Assembly: GCA_903821695.1 (NCBI GenBank) | Contig: CAIJLX010000085.1 | Span: 1-32,719 of the forward strand | Length of the DNA stretch: 32,719 nucleotides | Source of the DNA: an uncultured Alphaproteobacteria bacterium | GTDB taxonomy: Bacteria; Pseudomonadota; Alphaproteobacteria; Rickettsiales; CAIJLX01 | Reading direction: 5' to 3' | In this document: one piece after another, positions 1 to 7,041 of the stretch | Numbering within the stretch: position 1 is the stretch's first letter | Layout of the letters: each line of letters begins with the position of its first letter | Translations under genes and position numbers: made by a program | The notes under the pieces: generated by a model | Seen by the model: the letters and a program-made list of their open reading frames with translations, nothing else | What the model was told of the DNA's origin: nothing | Databases searched by the model: none

Positions 1-544
1 GAGCTATAGGTTTATTATTTGCATCCAATTGAGAAAACCCAACGTCGGTAACTTTAGGATAATGGCTTAGCTGCTTATAAAAATTTGACTTATGCGTTAT
101 TACTTTGGTGTTATTTTTGCCAATTTCATCGGCAGCACATTTTACAGTCTCTTCTGTTGGTTTGTTAGCTGCGAGCTCGCTTTTTAATTTTTGGATATTT
201 AATTTTTTTTCTTCAAGTGTGAGGTCGATTAATTCATTCTCTTTTGGGCTCTTAGCCATAGCCGCATATTGTAAGCCTAGGCCAACTCCGCCGAGTAATA
301 GCGTTAAAATTCCTGTGAGGGCCGCAATCTCTTGGCCATTATCTCCAAGAAACTTCCATGTTTCTTTTAAGCCACCTTCTTGGCAGGCTTCGGCTTCTAG
401 CCTTATTTCTAGATTTAAAATCCGTATAACTTCATAAGCTAAAGCAATAACTTGTGCTTCACATTTATTTCGAACAATAGCATCCATAGAATGGCTGGAG
501 CTCTGCAAAAAATAATGGATCTCAAATTTGTTTGTGCCTTGCAT
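1..544 (-). CDS. Hypothetical membrane protein, 3' end cut by window edge
   Basis: An uninterrupted minus-strand frame runs from an ATG at 544 off the left edge, giving about 181 residues. A second in-frame ATG at 487 is an alternative start; an in-frame stop lies at 550-548, so 544 is the most upstream ATG. Around residues 75-100 there is one hydrophobic, Gly/Leu-rich stretch (core LTGILTLLLGGVGLGLQY) that looks like a membrane helix. A charged, probably coiled-coil segment rich in Glu, Lys and Leu follows it (ENELIDLTLEEKKLNIQKLK). The N-terminal part is soluble and contains an SHSMDA motif. I have a vague memory of similar hypothetical proteins but cannot assign a function. The overlapping plus-strand frame at 105-437 has no start signal and looks like a shadow. 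Confidence 0.6.
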   Translation of the reverse strand, partial: MQGTNKFEIHYFLQSSSHSMDAIVRNKCEAQVIALAYEVIRILNLEIRLEAEACQEGGLKETWKFLGDNGQEIAALTGILTLLLGGVGLGLQYAAMAKSPKENELIDLTLEEKKLNIQKLKSELAANKPTEETVKCAADEIGKNNTKVITHKSNFYKQLSHYPKVTDVGFSQLDANNKPIA

Positions 545-678
545 ACGTTAAGTTGTAGCAGGTTGCTTAATTCGTGGAAATTACAATCTAACGTGGTGCT
601 AAATGGTGATTTTTAACCATATAATATAATGGCAACCAGTCCCCCTACGCTCTGTGAGCTTCGGCGGACATAAGCCTC

Positions 679-700
679 GTAAGCGGGCGGAGCCCGCTAC
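679..700 (-). repeat. GC-rich hairpin just downstream of tRNA-Ser
   Basis: AGCGGGC (682-688) pairs with GCCCGCT (692-698) around a 3-base loop, and two flanking pairs extend the stem past one bulge. It lies 10 bases after the 3' end of the minus-strand tRNA. There is no run of T after it, so it is either a 3'-end structure or part of a dispersed palindrome rather than a standard terminator. Confidence 0.4.
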
Positions 701-709
701 TGCGGCTAA

Positions 710-799
710 TGGCGGAGAAGGTGGGATTTGAACCCACGATACCCTTACGGGTATGCCGCATTTCGAGTGCGGTACATTCAACCACTCTGCCACTTCTCC
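710..799 (-). tRNA. tRNA-Ser (anticodon CGA)
   Basis: The minus strand reads GGAGAAG at the 5' end and CTTCTCC-G-CCA at the 3' end, giving a perfect seven-pair acceptor stem with the G discriminator typical of serine tRNAs and an encoded CCA. The anticodon arm is CCGCA-CTCGAAA-TGCGG, so the anticodon is CGA, which reads UCG. A long variable arm (TACCC GTAA GGGTA) and a T arm with GTTCAAATC are present. The length of 90 nt fits the class II serine family. Confidence 0.97.
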
Positions 800-870
800 G
801 CATAAGTAATCGGGCATGCAAAAAACAGAACTGGGGGATAAAGTCAATATTCCTTACTATTTATTACGTT

Positions 871-944
871 GTCATCCTCGGGTTTAACCCGAGGATCTCG
901 TGCCACAAATTCGGGAGGTCCTCGGGTCAGGCCCGAGGATGACA
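871..944. repeat. Intergenic inverted repeat (GTCATCCTCGGG family)
   Basis: The sequence opens with GTCATCCTCGGGTTTAACCC and closes with CTCGGG...CCCGAGGATGAC, so the ends are reverse complements. Each arm is itself a small palindrome (CCTCGGGTTTAACCCGAGG and CCTCGGGTCAGGCCCGAGG). It resembles the dispersed intergenic palindromes common in alphaproteobacteria. It sits between tRNA-Ser and the rplU promoter. Confidence 0.75.
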
Positions 945-964
945 GTTAAATCTCAATAAGGGCC

Positions 965-993
965 TTGACAGGGTGGGGGTTATCTACTATTTA
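965..993 (+). promoter_or_regulatory. Sigma-70-like promoter for rplU-rpmA
   Basis: A consensus -35 TTGACA (965-970) is followed, after 17 bases, by TATTTA (988-993) as -10. Transcription would start near 1000, about 20 bases before the rplU ATG at 1021. This also argues against an upstream rplU start at 973, which lies inside the promoter spacer. Confidence 0.6.
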
Positions 994-1020
994 CACGCCC
1001 TCATTTTGAACAGGATTAGT

Positions 1021-1542
1021 ATGTTTGCGGTAATAAAAACAGGCGGAAAACAGTATAAATTGCAGGCTGGCGACATTTTTCACGTTGAAAAATTAGCGGG
1101 TGAAGCAGGATCTGTAATTGATTTTAACGAAGTGTTGGCCCTCGGGACCGGCGCTGGGATCACCATTGGAACCCCACTTGTAAAGGGTGCTTCGGTGGCA
1201 GTGCAAATCGTCGATCAGAAAAAAGACGATAAAGTCATGATCTTTAAGAAAAAACGTCGTCACAATTATCGTCGTAAGCGTGGCCATCGCCAGGAAATTA
1301 CCGTGGTGAAAGTGCTCGAAGTGCTTGAAGCTGGCAAAAAACGCACCGTTGAGCCACAGCCGCTCAAAGCGAAATATGTAAACCCAGCACAACGCCCAAA
1401 AGCTGGCAAAACAGAAGTGAAAGCTCCTGCTCCTAAAGCGAAAGCTGCGGCGCCAAAAGCTGAAAAAACCGAAACCAAAGCAAAAGCGGCGCCTAGCAAG
1501 AAGCCTGCCGCTGCTAAAGCAAAAAAGACCACGAAGGAGTAA
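1021..1542 (+). CDS. rplU: 50S ribosomal protein L21 with long basic C-terminal tail
   Basis: The first ~103 residues match bacterial L21: MFAVIKTGGKQYKLQAGD at the N-terminus and the rRNA-binding stretch KKKRRHNYRRKRGHRQ near residues 77-92. L21 binds 23S rRNA in the large ribosomal subunit. The start at 1021 is chosen because the family begins MFAVIKTGGKQY and an AGGA ribosome site lies at 1012-1015. The protein is 173 residues, whereas L21 is usually about 103. The extra ~70 residues are almost entirely Lys, Ala, Pro, Thr and Glu, a low-complexity basic tail. rpmA follows after 6 bases, the usual rplU-rpmA operon. Confidence 0.95.
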   Translation: MFAVIKTGGKQYKLQAGDIFHVEKLAGEAGSVIDFNEVLALGTGAGITIGTPLVKGASVAVQIVDQKKDDKVMIFKKKRRHNYRRKRGHRQEITVVKVLEVLEAGKKRTVEPQPLKAKYVNPAQRPKAGKTEVKAPAPKAKAAAPKAEKTETKAKAAPSKKPAAAKAKKTTKE

Positions 1543-1548
1543 TCAACC

Positions 1549-1812
1549 ATGGCAACAAAAAAAGCGGGTGGTAGTTCCAAGAACGGACGCGACAGTATTG
1601 GTCGCCGACTTGGCGTGAAAAAATTCGGTGGTGAATTCGTTATCCCAGGTAACATCATCATCCGTCAGCGTGGCACAGAATATTGGCCTGGCGCGAATGT
1701 GGATATGGGCAAAGACCATACCATTTTCGCAGTAGCCGAAGGCCAAGTGAAATTCACCACTCGTGCGAAAGATCGCGTTTGGGTTTCGGTTGAAGCTCCG
1801 AAAGTAGCGTAA
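1549..1812 (+). CDS. rpmA: 50S ribosomal protein L27
   Basis: Eighty-seven residues, the usual length. It begins [16 protein letters not shown] and continues [23 protein letters not shown] and the DHTIFA motif, all typical of L27. This large-subunit protein reaches toward the peptidyl-transferase centre with its N-terminal tail. It is the second gene of the rplU operon; AAGGAG just before rplU's stop provides its ribosome site. It ends 4 bases from the 3' end of the convergent minus-strand gene, and I see no terminator hairpin in between. Confidence 0.97.
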   Translation: MATKKAGGSSKNGRDSIGRRLGVKKFGGEFVIPGNIIIRQRGTEYWPGANVDMGKDHTIFAVAEGQVKFTTRAKDRVWVSVEAPKVA

Positions 1813-1816
1813 GCGT

Positions 1817-2515
1817 TTAAATATTTCTTTGCAGGTTCGGCACGAGCTTTATCTGCGCTCGCACCTGTTCTGAGAAATCTAGGAATTCATCCGGATCGCG
1901 TTTTACGGCATATTGGGGGTGGGCATCCCTTATTAATCGTATGATCTCGGGCGATGATATCGCGGTTGCTGTGGCAGTTACCAATGCTGCGGCAGCATAG
2001 CCTAATGCTTGAAATGGTGTATTGGTAACAACAGCGCATGTCATGGCCGCAACCGTAAGGCAGCCCCCTACTAAATTCTCTTTCTGTTGCATTTTATCAT
2101 TGGTCTTTTGTGCGGCAGATGGGTTTTCCAGAATAGGGGATACATTAACGTATAAATTTCCCTCAAATGGGATCGCATGAATATAGAAAGAGGAAAGGAA
2201 ATTATACTGAGCGACTAGTCTCTTGGCGGGTGATAAATAGACTTCTTGCATATTTACAATATCTGTAATGCCAGATGACTTAAGGCAAATATAGAGCGGC
2301 TTTGAATGGGGGAAGCGTAAATAACCCTCATCTGCTCGATGAAACCCTTCAATATCCCCTATTGGCAAGCCGATTTTATCTTTGCCGAACCGAATCTGCA
2401 TCAAACCCAGCGTATTTAGCTCAAGATTTGCCCGTTCGGAGAGGGTTTTTGCAAACGCAATCACCGCTTTTGCCCTTTCGTCATCCTTATTATCGACAAT
2501 GTTTTGCCAGTTCAT
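1817..2515 (-). CDS. Hypothetical protein with hydrophobic segment
   Basis: A 232-residue protein I do not recognise. The first ~135 residues look soluble and mixed alpha/beta. Residues about 150-187 are strongly hydrophobic and Ala/Thr-rich (GGCLTVAAMTCAVV, then ALGYAAAALVTATATA), enough for one or two membrane helices. The last ~45 residues are charged and soluble. There is no signal peptide. The gene is divergent from obgE and convergent with rpmA, so it is probably its own transcription unit. The region before its ATG at 2515 has only a weak ribosome site. No function is proposed. Confidence 0.7.
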   Translation of the reverse strand: MNWQNIVDNKDDERAKAVIAFAKTLSERANLELNTLGLMQIRFGKDKIGLPIGDIEGFHRADEGYLRFPHSKPLYICLKSSGITDIVNMQEVYLSPAKRLVAQYNFLSSFYIHAIPFEGNLYVNVSPILENPSAAQKTNDKMQQKENLVGGCLTVAAMTCAVVTNTPFQALGYAAAALVTATATAISSPEIIRLIRDAHPQYAVKRDPDEFLDFSEQVRAQIKLVPNLQRNI

Positions 2516-2560
2516 TCCAAATACTATATGTAGGAGCCATTAAAAAATGGTTAATCTGAT

Positions 2561-3586
2561 ATGAAATTCCTAGACGAAGCAAAAGTATTTATCCAATCCG
2601 GTGATGGTGGCGCGGGGGCTGTTAGCTTTCGGCGTGAGAAATATATCGAAATGGGTGGGCCCGATGGCGGCGATGGCGGGCGTGGTGGCTCGGTCTATGC
2701 GGAATGTGTGGATGGGCTCAATACGCTGATCGATTTTCGTTATCAGCAGCATCTCAAAGCCAAAAAAGGCATGCATGGGATGGGCAAGAACCGCACGGGT
2801 GCGAGTTCGGATGATATTATTGTCAAAGTTCCTGCCGGCACCCAAATTTTCGAAGAAGATGGCGAAACCATGATTGCCGATTTCACCAAAGTCGGCCAGC
2901 GTATGCTGCTGCTCAAAGGCGGCGATGGCGGTTTGGGCAACTCGCATTATAAAACCTCGACCAACCAATCCCCCCGCAAATCCACCCCCGGCTGGCCCGG
3001 CGAGGAAAAATGGGTATGGTTGCGCCTAAAATTGCTCTCGGAGGCGGGGCTTGCGGGCCTCCCCAATGCCGGTAAATCAACGTTTTTAAGCAAAGTAAGC
3101 CACGCCAAACCAAAAATCGCGGATTACCCTTTCACCACGTTGAAACCGCAATTGGGCGTTGCCTATATCGATGGCAGAGAATTCGTGTTGGCCGATATCC
3201 CGGGCTTGATCGAAGGCGCCAGCGAAGGCCATGGTTTGGGCGATAAATTTTTGAAACATATTGAGCGTTGCGGGGTGCTGTTGCATCTGGTCGATGCAAC
3301 GTCGGATGATGTGGTGCGCGATTATAAAATCATCCGCAATGAGCTGAAACAATATAACCCTGCGCTCGCTAAAAAACCCGAAATCCTAGCGCTCTCCAAA
3401 TGCGATGCGCTTACCGACGATGTGACCGCCGACAAGAAAAAAGCGCTAAAAAAATCCGCCAAAAAAACCATCCACGCCATTTCCTCCCACAGCGGATTAG
3501 GCATGCAGGATGTGCTACGTGAGATGATGAAGTATGTTGAAGAGCTCCGCTCCTCAACGATGAACGCTGATTCGATGAGCGATTAA
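2561..3586 (+). CDS. obgE: GTPase ObgE/CgtA
   Basis: A 341-residue Obg-family GTPase, which in bacteria associates with the 50S subunit and couples ribosome assembly to growth. The N-terminal Gly-rich Obg fold covers residues 1-158 ([30 protein letters not shown]). The G domain follows: P-loop GLPNAGKS at 166-173, switch I DYPFTT near 188-193, DIPG at 212-215. The base-specificity motif is SKCD (279-282) instead of the common NKxD; Ser in that place is tolerated in some Obg proteins. The C-terminus is short and ends in a Met/Ser/Asp-rich tail encoded by GATGA-rich DNA resembling the repeats just downstream. Position next to rplU-rpmA is the classic arrangement, here split by one opposing gene. 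Confidence 0.96.
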   Translation: MKFLDEAKVFIQSGDGGAGAVSFRREKYIEMGGPDGGDGGRGGSVYAECVDGLNTLIDFRYQQHLKAKKGMHGMGKNRTGASSDDIIVKVPAGTQIFEEDGETMIADFTKVGQRMLLLKGGDGGLGNSHYKTSTNQSPRKSTPGWPGEEKWVWLRLKLLSEAGLAGLPNAGKSTFLSKVSHAKPKIADYPFTTLKPQLGVAYIDGREFVLADIPGLIEGASEGHGLGDKFLKHIERCGVLLHLVDATSDDVVRDYKIIRNELKQYNPALAKKPEILALSKCDALTDDVTADKKKALKKSAKKTIHAISSHSGLGMQDVLREMMKYVEELRSSTMNADSMSD

Positions 3587-3604
3587 TCGAATTCTTTCTT
3601 ATCG

Positions 3605-3625
3605 TTCATCGTATCATCGCTCATC
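3605..3625 (-). repeat. 21-bp repeat, copy 1
   Basis: The bases read TTCATCGTATCATCGCTCATC, apart from the first base identical to copy 3 at 3841-3861 and reverse complementary to copy 2 at 3774-3794. It begins 19 bases after the obgE stop. Confidence 0.8.
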
Positions 3626-3773
3626 CTATCATCGTGAAATGGTGGCCACCACGGCTGACGCCTCTTTGCCCTAGAATTTACATACAATACCCTCCGCCCA
3701 GAGCTGCGGGTTGGATATGACGGTTGCAACGGGGGAGGTGTATGTGAGGTTTGGGGAAGGCGGAAGGGGAAAA

Positions 3774-3794
3774 GATGAGCGATGATACGATGAG
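3774..3794 (+). repeat. 21-bp repeat, copy 2 (inverted)
   Basis: GATGAGCGATGATACGATGAG is the exact reverse complement of copy 3 at 3841-3861. The two could form a 21-pair hairpin with a 46-base loop immediately before ccmC. The DNA between copies 1 and 2 (3626-3773) holds no gene I can support; it contains an imperfect inverted repeat, ACATACAATACCCTCC near 3679-3694 against GGAGGTGTATGT near 3735-3746. Confidence 0.8.
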
Positions 3795-3840
3795 AGCTGA
3801 AACGATAAAGTGCTGCTTTAATATTTACATCGACTCATCG

Positions 3841-3861
3841 CTCATCGTATCATCGCTCATC
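3841..3861 (-). repeat. 21-bp repeat, copy 3, abutting ccmC start
   Basis: CTCATCGTATCATCGCTCATC ends one base before the ccmC ATG at 3863. It occupies the place where a ribosome-binding site would be, so ccmC has no visible Shine-Dalgarno sequence. Confidence 0.85.
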
Positions 3862-3862
3862 T

Positions 3863-4561
3863 ATGTTCGAATTCCTCCTTGCTCCAAAGTATTTTAAGCC
3901 GCTTTCCGCCCCCCTATTGGCGGCCTTGAGCGCCGCTATATTCCTGCTATTTGCCTTCGGCCTTATCCAGGCGTTGGTGGTTTCGCCGCCGGATTATCAG
4001 CAGGGGGATACCGTGCGGATGATGTATGTGCATGTGCCGGCGGCTTGGCTTTCGATGTTGGTTTATGGGCTGATGGCGTTTATGGGGGTGAGTTTCCTGG
4101 CGTTTAAAACACCGATGGCGATGGTGATTGCGCATGCGGCAGCGCCTATCGGGGCAGTGTTTACGGGGATTACGCTGGTAACGGGCATGCTGTGGGGCAA
4201 GCCGATGTGGGGCGCCTGGTGGGTGTGGGATGCACGGCTCACCTCCGTTTTGCTGCTGTTTTTCCTCTATCTGGGCTATATCGCCCTCGCGCAATCTTAT
4301 GCCTATGGCGAGCGTGGATTTAAATCCTCAGCGATATTGGCGATTGTGGGGGCGGTGAACCTGCCCGTTATCAAATTCTCAGTCGAATGGTGGAACACCC
4401 TCCACCAGCCCGCCAGCATCATCCGAGCCGGCGGCATCAGCATCGACCCCAGCATGCGCATCCCGCTATTCGCGATGTTTGCGGCCTATTTAGCCCTGTT
4501 CTTGCTGCTGCTTTACTTGCGAATTAGTACCTCCGTTATGCGAAAGAAACGTAAACGCTAA
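3863..4561 (+). CDS. ccmC: Heme exporter/handling protein CcmC
   Basis: A 232-residue, six-helix inner-membrane protein of cytochrome c maturation system I. CcmC presents heme to the chaperone CcmE in the periplasm. The diagnostic tryptophan-rich loop WGKPMWGAWWVWD is at residues 111-123. Flanking histidines expected to ligate heme are in YVHVPAAW (H57) and in NTLHQPASI. The C-terminus is the basic MRKKRKR. No other ccm gene is in the window, so the gene stands alone; dispersed ccm genes are known in Rickettsia-like lineages. There is no Shine-Dalgarno before the ATG because a 21-bp repeat occupies that position. Confidence 0.94.
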   Translation: MFEFLLAPKYFKPLSAPLLAALSAAIFLLFAFGLIQALVVSPPDYQQGDTVRMMYVHVPAAWLSMLVYGLMAFMGVSFLAFKTPMAMVIAHAAAPIGAVFTGITLVTGMLWGKPMWGAWWVWDARLTSVLLLFFLYLGYIALAQSYAYGERGFKSSAILAIVGAVNLPVIKFSVEWWNTLHQPASIIRAGGISIDPSMRIPLFAMFAAYLALFLLLLYLRISTSVMRKKRKR

Positions 4562-4573
4562 TTTATCCACGTC

Positions 4574-4659
4574 GTCATTGCGAGCGAAGCGTGGCAATCC
4601 AGCCTCTCCGCTTGCTGCACCTCTGGATTGCCGCACTCCCGTTGGTCGTTCGCAATGAC
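4574..4659. repeat. Intergenic inverted repeat (GTCATTGCGAGCG family)
   Basis: It starts GTCATTGCGAGCGAAGCGTG and ends GGTCGTTCGCAATGAC, with an inner pair GGCAATCCAG / CTGGATTGCC. This palindromic sequence is widely seen between genes in alphaproteobacteria and other bacteria. It lies 12 bases after ccmC and may serve as a transcript end. Confidence 0.8.
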
Positions 4660-4666
4660 GCAGGAC

Positions 4667-4697
4667 AAAAAGAAACCCGGCGCTTGCGCACCGGGTT
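4667..4697 (-). terminator. Rho-independent terminator, minus strand
   Basis: On the minus strand AACCCGG (4697-4691) pairs with CCGGGTT (4680-4674) around a 10-base loop and is followed by TTTCTTTTTG. It would end transcription of the small minus-strand gene at 4735-5013. Confidence 0.75.
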
Positions 4698-4734
4698 CTC
4701 TAAAAATTAGCCTTCTTCTGCACGTTTTTCTTTT

Positions 4735-5013
4735 TTAAAATCGGTTTGCCCAACTATCTTTTGTGATGTGGCCTATTCTTTCAATATGAGGACCGTCTTC
4801 CTGCAATTAGATACGAACCACAGTTCCCTTTAGCTGGCTAACATTGGCTAGTTCCAGGGCGTTGATAAGGGCCGTAAGGGGCCCGATTCGGTAGTTCAAA
4901 TCATAATTGAATCTATCGGTAACAATCAAAACTTCAGCGTCCCACCACACGCCTCCTTTCTTTTCAACCAATTTTGCTTCTTGAATCTTTGCTTCTAAAA
5001 TTCTTTTTTCCAT
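4735..5013 (-). pseudogene. Small conserved-looking gene interrupted by one in-frame TAA
   Basis: From an ATG at 5013, with GAGAGG about 8 bases upstream, the frame encodes 68 residues (MEKRILEAKIQEAKLVEKKG...LKGTVVRI) and hits TAA at 4809-4807. The same frame then continues without interruption for 23 more codons, LQEDGPHIERIGHITKDSWA then NRF, to a second TAA at 4737-4735, followed by a terminator. The run-on part looks like real protein. From memory, small phage and bacterial proteins of this shape end with a GHI-x-KD-x-W pattern, so the first stop probably truncates the family's last beta-strand region. The uninterrupted frame can also be opened further upstream at a TTG at 5091. Function unknown. 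A single base error in the assembly would explain it equally well. Confidence 0.5.
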
Positions 5014-5158
5014 TGCCTGCCTCTCTTTCTTTTTTAGGTAGGACAATTGCGAGGAAGCAACCACAAGGTTCTCCCGTATCTTAGCGCGCAATTGTCATAC
5101 TTTTGGCCAATGCGCCTAAGAAGTAATGCTTCAACCATAGCCCAGAATTGTTACATTT

Positions 5159-5203
5159 TTATGACACCCTCCATCCTGCCACCCAGGCCTTCGCCGGGAT
5201 GAC
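5159..5203. repeat. Degenerate intergenic inverted repeat
   Basis: TATGACACCCTCCATCCTGCC...GGCCTTCGCCGGGATGACA has GTCAT-type ends and partial self-complementarity (ATCCTGCC against GGC...GGGAT). It looks like a decayed or shortened member of the same repeat class seen at 871 and 11671. Confidence 0.45.
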
Positions 5204-5258
5204 AAATTGAGAAGAAAAACGCTTTACAAATAAACACTCAAAGCTTAAACCGCAGGCC

Positions 5259-5603
5259 ATGGCATATGTAGTTACAGAAGCGTGCATTAAGTGCAAATAT
5301 ACGGATTGCGTAGAAGTCTGCCCGGTGGATTGCTTCTATGAAGGCGATAATATGCTCGTCATCAACCCCGATGAGTGCATTGATTGCGGCGTATGCGAGC
5401 CGGAATGCCCAGCGGAAGCCATTAAGCCGGAATCGGCTGATTTATCGAAATGGCTCGAAGTAAACCGCGAATATTCGGCGAAGTGGCCAAACATCAATGT
5501 GAAGAAACCAGCACCTGCGGATGCGGATGAATTTAAGGGTGTTGAAGGCAAATTTGAGAAGTTTTTCTCGCCTGAGGCCGGAAAATATGGCCAAAATCAA
5601 TAA
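5259..5603 (+). CDS. fdxA: Seven-iron (3Fe-4S/4Fe-4S) ferredoxin
   Basis: The 114-residue protein matches the alphaproteobacterial FdxA family. The N-terminal half carries two cluster motifs: the first, C9-x6-C16-x3-C20-P, is the 3Fe-4S type with an extra Cys ([14 protein letters not shown]), and the second, [12 protein letters not shown] (39-50), binds 4Fe-4S. The C-terminal ~50 residues ([15 protein letters not shown], then [11 protein letters not shown] and [10 protein letters not shown]) are the characteristic extension of this family. It is a soluble electron carrier; its partner is not evident. The ribosome site before the ATG is weak (GCAGG). carD follows in the same orientation after about 140 bases. 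Confidence 0.93.
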   Translation: MAYVVTEACIKCKYTDCVEVCPVDCFYEGDNMLVINPDECIDCGVCEPECPAEAIKPESADLSKWLEVNREYSAKWPNINVKKPAPADADEFKGVEGKFEKFFSPEAGKYGQNQ

Positions 5604-5741
5604 GTTAGAGTGCAGTGCATACGCAAGCGTTTTTGTCATTCTATTTAGCTAAAATTTGTGTTATATTGATGTCTGTTGCAGCAATGCAACAATTTCCTCA
5701 TTTTTCAGTTCTCTACTCTAAAGATTCAAAGGAGTTTTTTG

Positions 5742-6269
5742 ATGTCGCAGAAATTAGATTTTAAGTCAGGTGATCGCGTTGTTTATCCCGCTCATGGTGT
5801 TGGCCAGGTCTCGGGAATTGAAACCCAAACTATCGGCGGTTTTGATATTACAGTATACGTTGTTGCGTTTGAGAAAGATAAAATGATCCTCCGTATTCCG
5901 GTGAACCGTGCGACTCAATCCGGCTTACGCCGTATTTCAAGCGTGGTGGATATCCAGAAAGTGCGCGAAACCCTCGAAGCCCGTGCGAAGATCAGCCGTG
6001 GTATGTGGAGCCGTCGTGCGAAAGAATATGAATCGAAAATCAACTCCGGCAATATCGTTCTGGTGGCCGAAGTGGTGCGCGATTTACACAAAAACGTCGA
6101 TGATCCGGATCGCTCATACAGCGAACGCGTCATTTACGAATCCGCTTTGAACCGCCTGTCGAGCGAATACGCAGCGATTCAAAACGTGGAACAAACAAAG
6201 GCGTCTGATGATCTCATGAAAATCTTGAGCATCCGGGCTGCTAACAGGAATAAGAAAGAAGCCGCTTAA
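5742..6269 (+). CDS. carD: CarD/CdnL-family RNA polymerase-binding regulator
   Basis: The start at 5742 is set by AAAGGAG at 5728-5734 and by the family's usual N-terminus, giving 175 residues. Residues ~5-65 form the Tudor-like RNA polymerase interaction domain (FKSGDRVVYPAHGVGQVSGI), which in this family contacts the beta subunit. The rest is the helical DNA-binding part with conserved basic segments (SRGMWSRRAKEYESKI, YSERVIYESALNRL). CarD-like proteins stabilise the open promoter complex, notably at ribosomal RNA and growth genes. It appears monocistronic and is followed by a hairpin at 6309-6332. Confidence 0.93.
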   Translation: MSQKLDFKSGDRVVYPAHGVGQVSGIETQTIGGFDITVYVVAFEKDKMILRIPVNRATQSGLRRISSVVDIQKVRETLEARAKISRGMWSRRAKEYESKINSGNIVLVAEVVRDLHKNVDDPDRSYSERVIYESALNRLSSEYAAIQNVEQTKASDDLMKILSIRAANRNKKEAA

Positions 6270-6308
6270 AGTTACTGGCAAGCAACTTTATCACTCTTCA
6301 TTCTTAGC

Positions 6309-6336
6309 GCGGCGGGAGGAAACTCACGCCGCTTTC
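6309..6336 (+). terminator. Probable carD terminator
   Basis: GCGGCG (6309-6314) pairs with CGCCGC (6327-6332), followed by TTTCGTTT. The stem is short and the T-run is interrupted, so this is a weak candidate. Confidence 0.45.
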
Positions 6337-6370
6337 GTTTGTATGGAGCCAAAGATGGCTCCATACAAAC
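6337..6370. repeat. Perfect 15-bp stem-loop between carD and pyrE
   Basis: GTTTGTATGGAGCCA (6337-6351) and TGGCTCCATACAAAC (6356-6370) are exact reverse complements around the loop AAGA. On either strand it would fold into a strong hairpin. No T-run follows on the plus strand, so it is not a simple terminator. A -10-like TATAAT at 6423-6428 lies between it and pyrE. Confidence 0.8.
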
Positions 6371-6448
6371 GTCGCGCCGTAGCTTACTTTAAGCGAAAGC
6401 GGACTGGTTCAGCTTGCACTCCTATAATTTTCCTTTAAGAAACCTCGC

Positions 6449-7033
6449 ATGAACATCCTCAAAGAATTCGAAGCCGCACAAGCCATCCTCAAAGGCCATT
6501 TTATCCTCTCCAGCGGTTTGCATAGCGATACCTATATGCAATGCGCCCGCGTGTTGATGGATCACGCGCGTGCCGACCGCCTCTGCAAAGCATTGGCCGA
6601 AAAAGTAACCGCACAGTTTGGCAAGGATGCATTTGATATCGTCGTGTCACCTGCCATGGGTGGCGTGATCGTTGGCTATGAAATGGCCCGCCAGCTAAAC
6701 CTACCGTCCATCTTCTGCGAACGCGAAAATGGCCAGTTCACTTTCCGCCGTGGCTTTGAAGTACCTAAAGGTGCGCGCGTATTGATTATTGAAGATGTAG
6801 TCACCACCGGTAAATCCTCGATCGAAACCATCGATTGCGTCACCGCCCAAGGCGGAAAAGTGATCGCCGAAGCAAGCCTCGTAAACCGCAATAACGGTAA
6901 GAACCCACTCCCAATTCCATTGGTGTCGTTATTGGAAATTGAAGTAAAAACATTTGCTGCAGATGCAGTGCCAAGCGAACTTGCTAATATTCCTGCTGTT
7001 AAGCCAGGCAGTCGGTTTTTAAAAACAAACTAA
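6449..7033 (+). CDS. pyrE: Orotate phosphoribosyltransferase
   Basis: A 194-residue type I phosphoribosyltransferase that makes orotidine 5'-phosphate from orotate and PRPP in pyrimidine synthesis. The PRPP-binding motif VLIIEDVVTTGKS is at residues 111-123. The family signatures HFILSSGLHSDTYMQCARVL (17-36) and SPAMGGVIVGYEMAR (67-81) are present, and the substrate hood contains FCERENGQFTFRRGF. Length is normal. It is preceded by the 15-bp hairpin described separately; a small membrane protein gene follows after 8 bases and is probably co-transcribed. Confidence 0.95.
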   Translation: MNILKEFEAAQAILKGHFILSSGLHSDTYMQCARVLMDHARADRLCKALAEKVTAQFGKDAFDIVVSPAMGGVIVGYEMARQLNLPSIFCERENGQFTFRRGFEVPKGARVLIIEDVVTTGKSSIETIDCVTAQGGKVIAEASLVNRNNGKNPLPIPLVSLLEIEVKTFAADAVPSELANIPAVKPGSRFLKTN

Positions 7034-7041
7034 GAAATTAT

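Noticed and set aside
105-437. Plus-strand 110-residue frame
   Set aside because: It lies antisense to a longer frame with better protein-like composition that runs off the left edge, and it has no ribosome site.
842-847. TTGACT as a promoter for tRNA-Ser on the minus strand
   Set aside because: The -35 is good, but no acceptable -10 lies 16-18 bases away.
599-942. Frames covering the tRNA on both strands
   Set aside because: They read through tRNA-Ser and the inverted repeat and have no coding character.
3626-3773. Possible small RNA between obgE and ccmC
   Set aside because: There is an imperfect inverted repeat, but I could not match it to SRP RNA, 6S RNA or another known family.
3775-3891. 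A 38-codon frame starting in the 21-bp repeat
   Set aside because: It is made mostly of the repeat itself and overlaps ccmC in another frame.
6423-6428. TATAAT before pyrE as a promoter
   Set aside because: The -10 is consensus, but the -35 position holds nothing close to TTGACA, so I did not list it as a feature.
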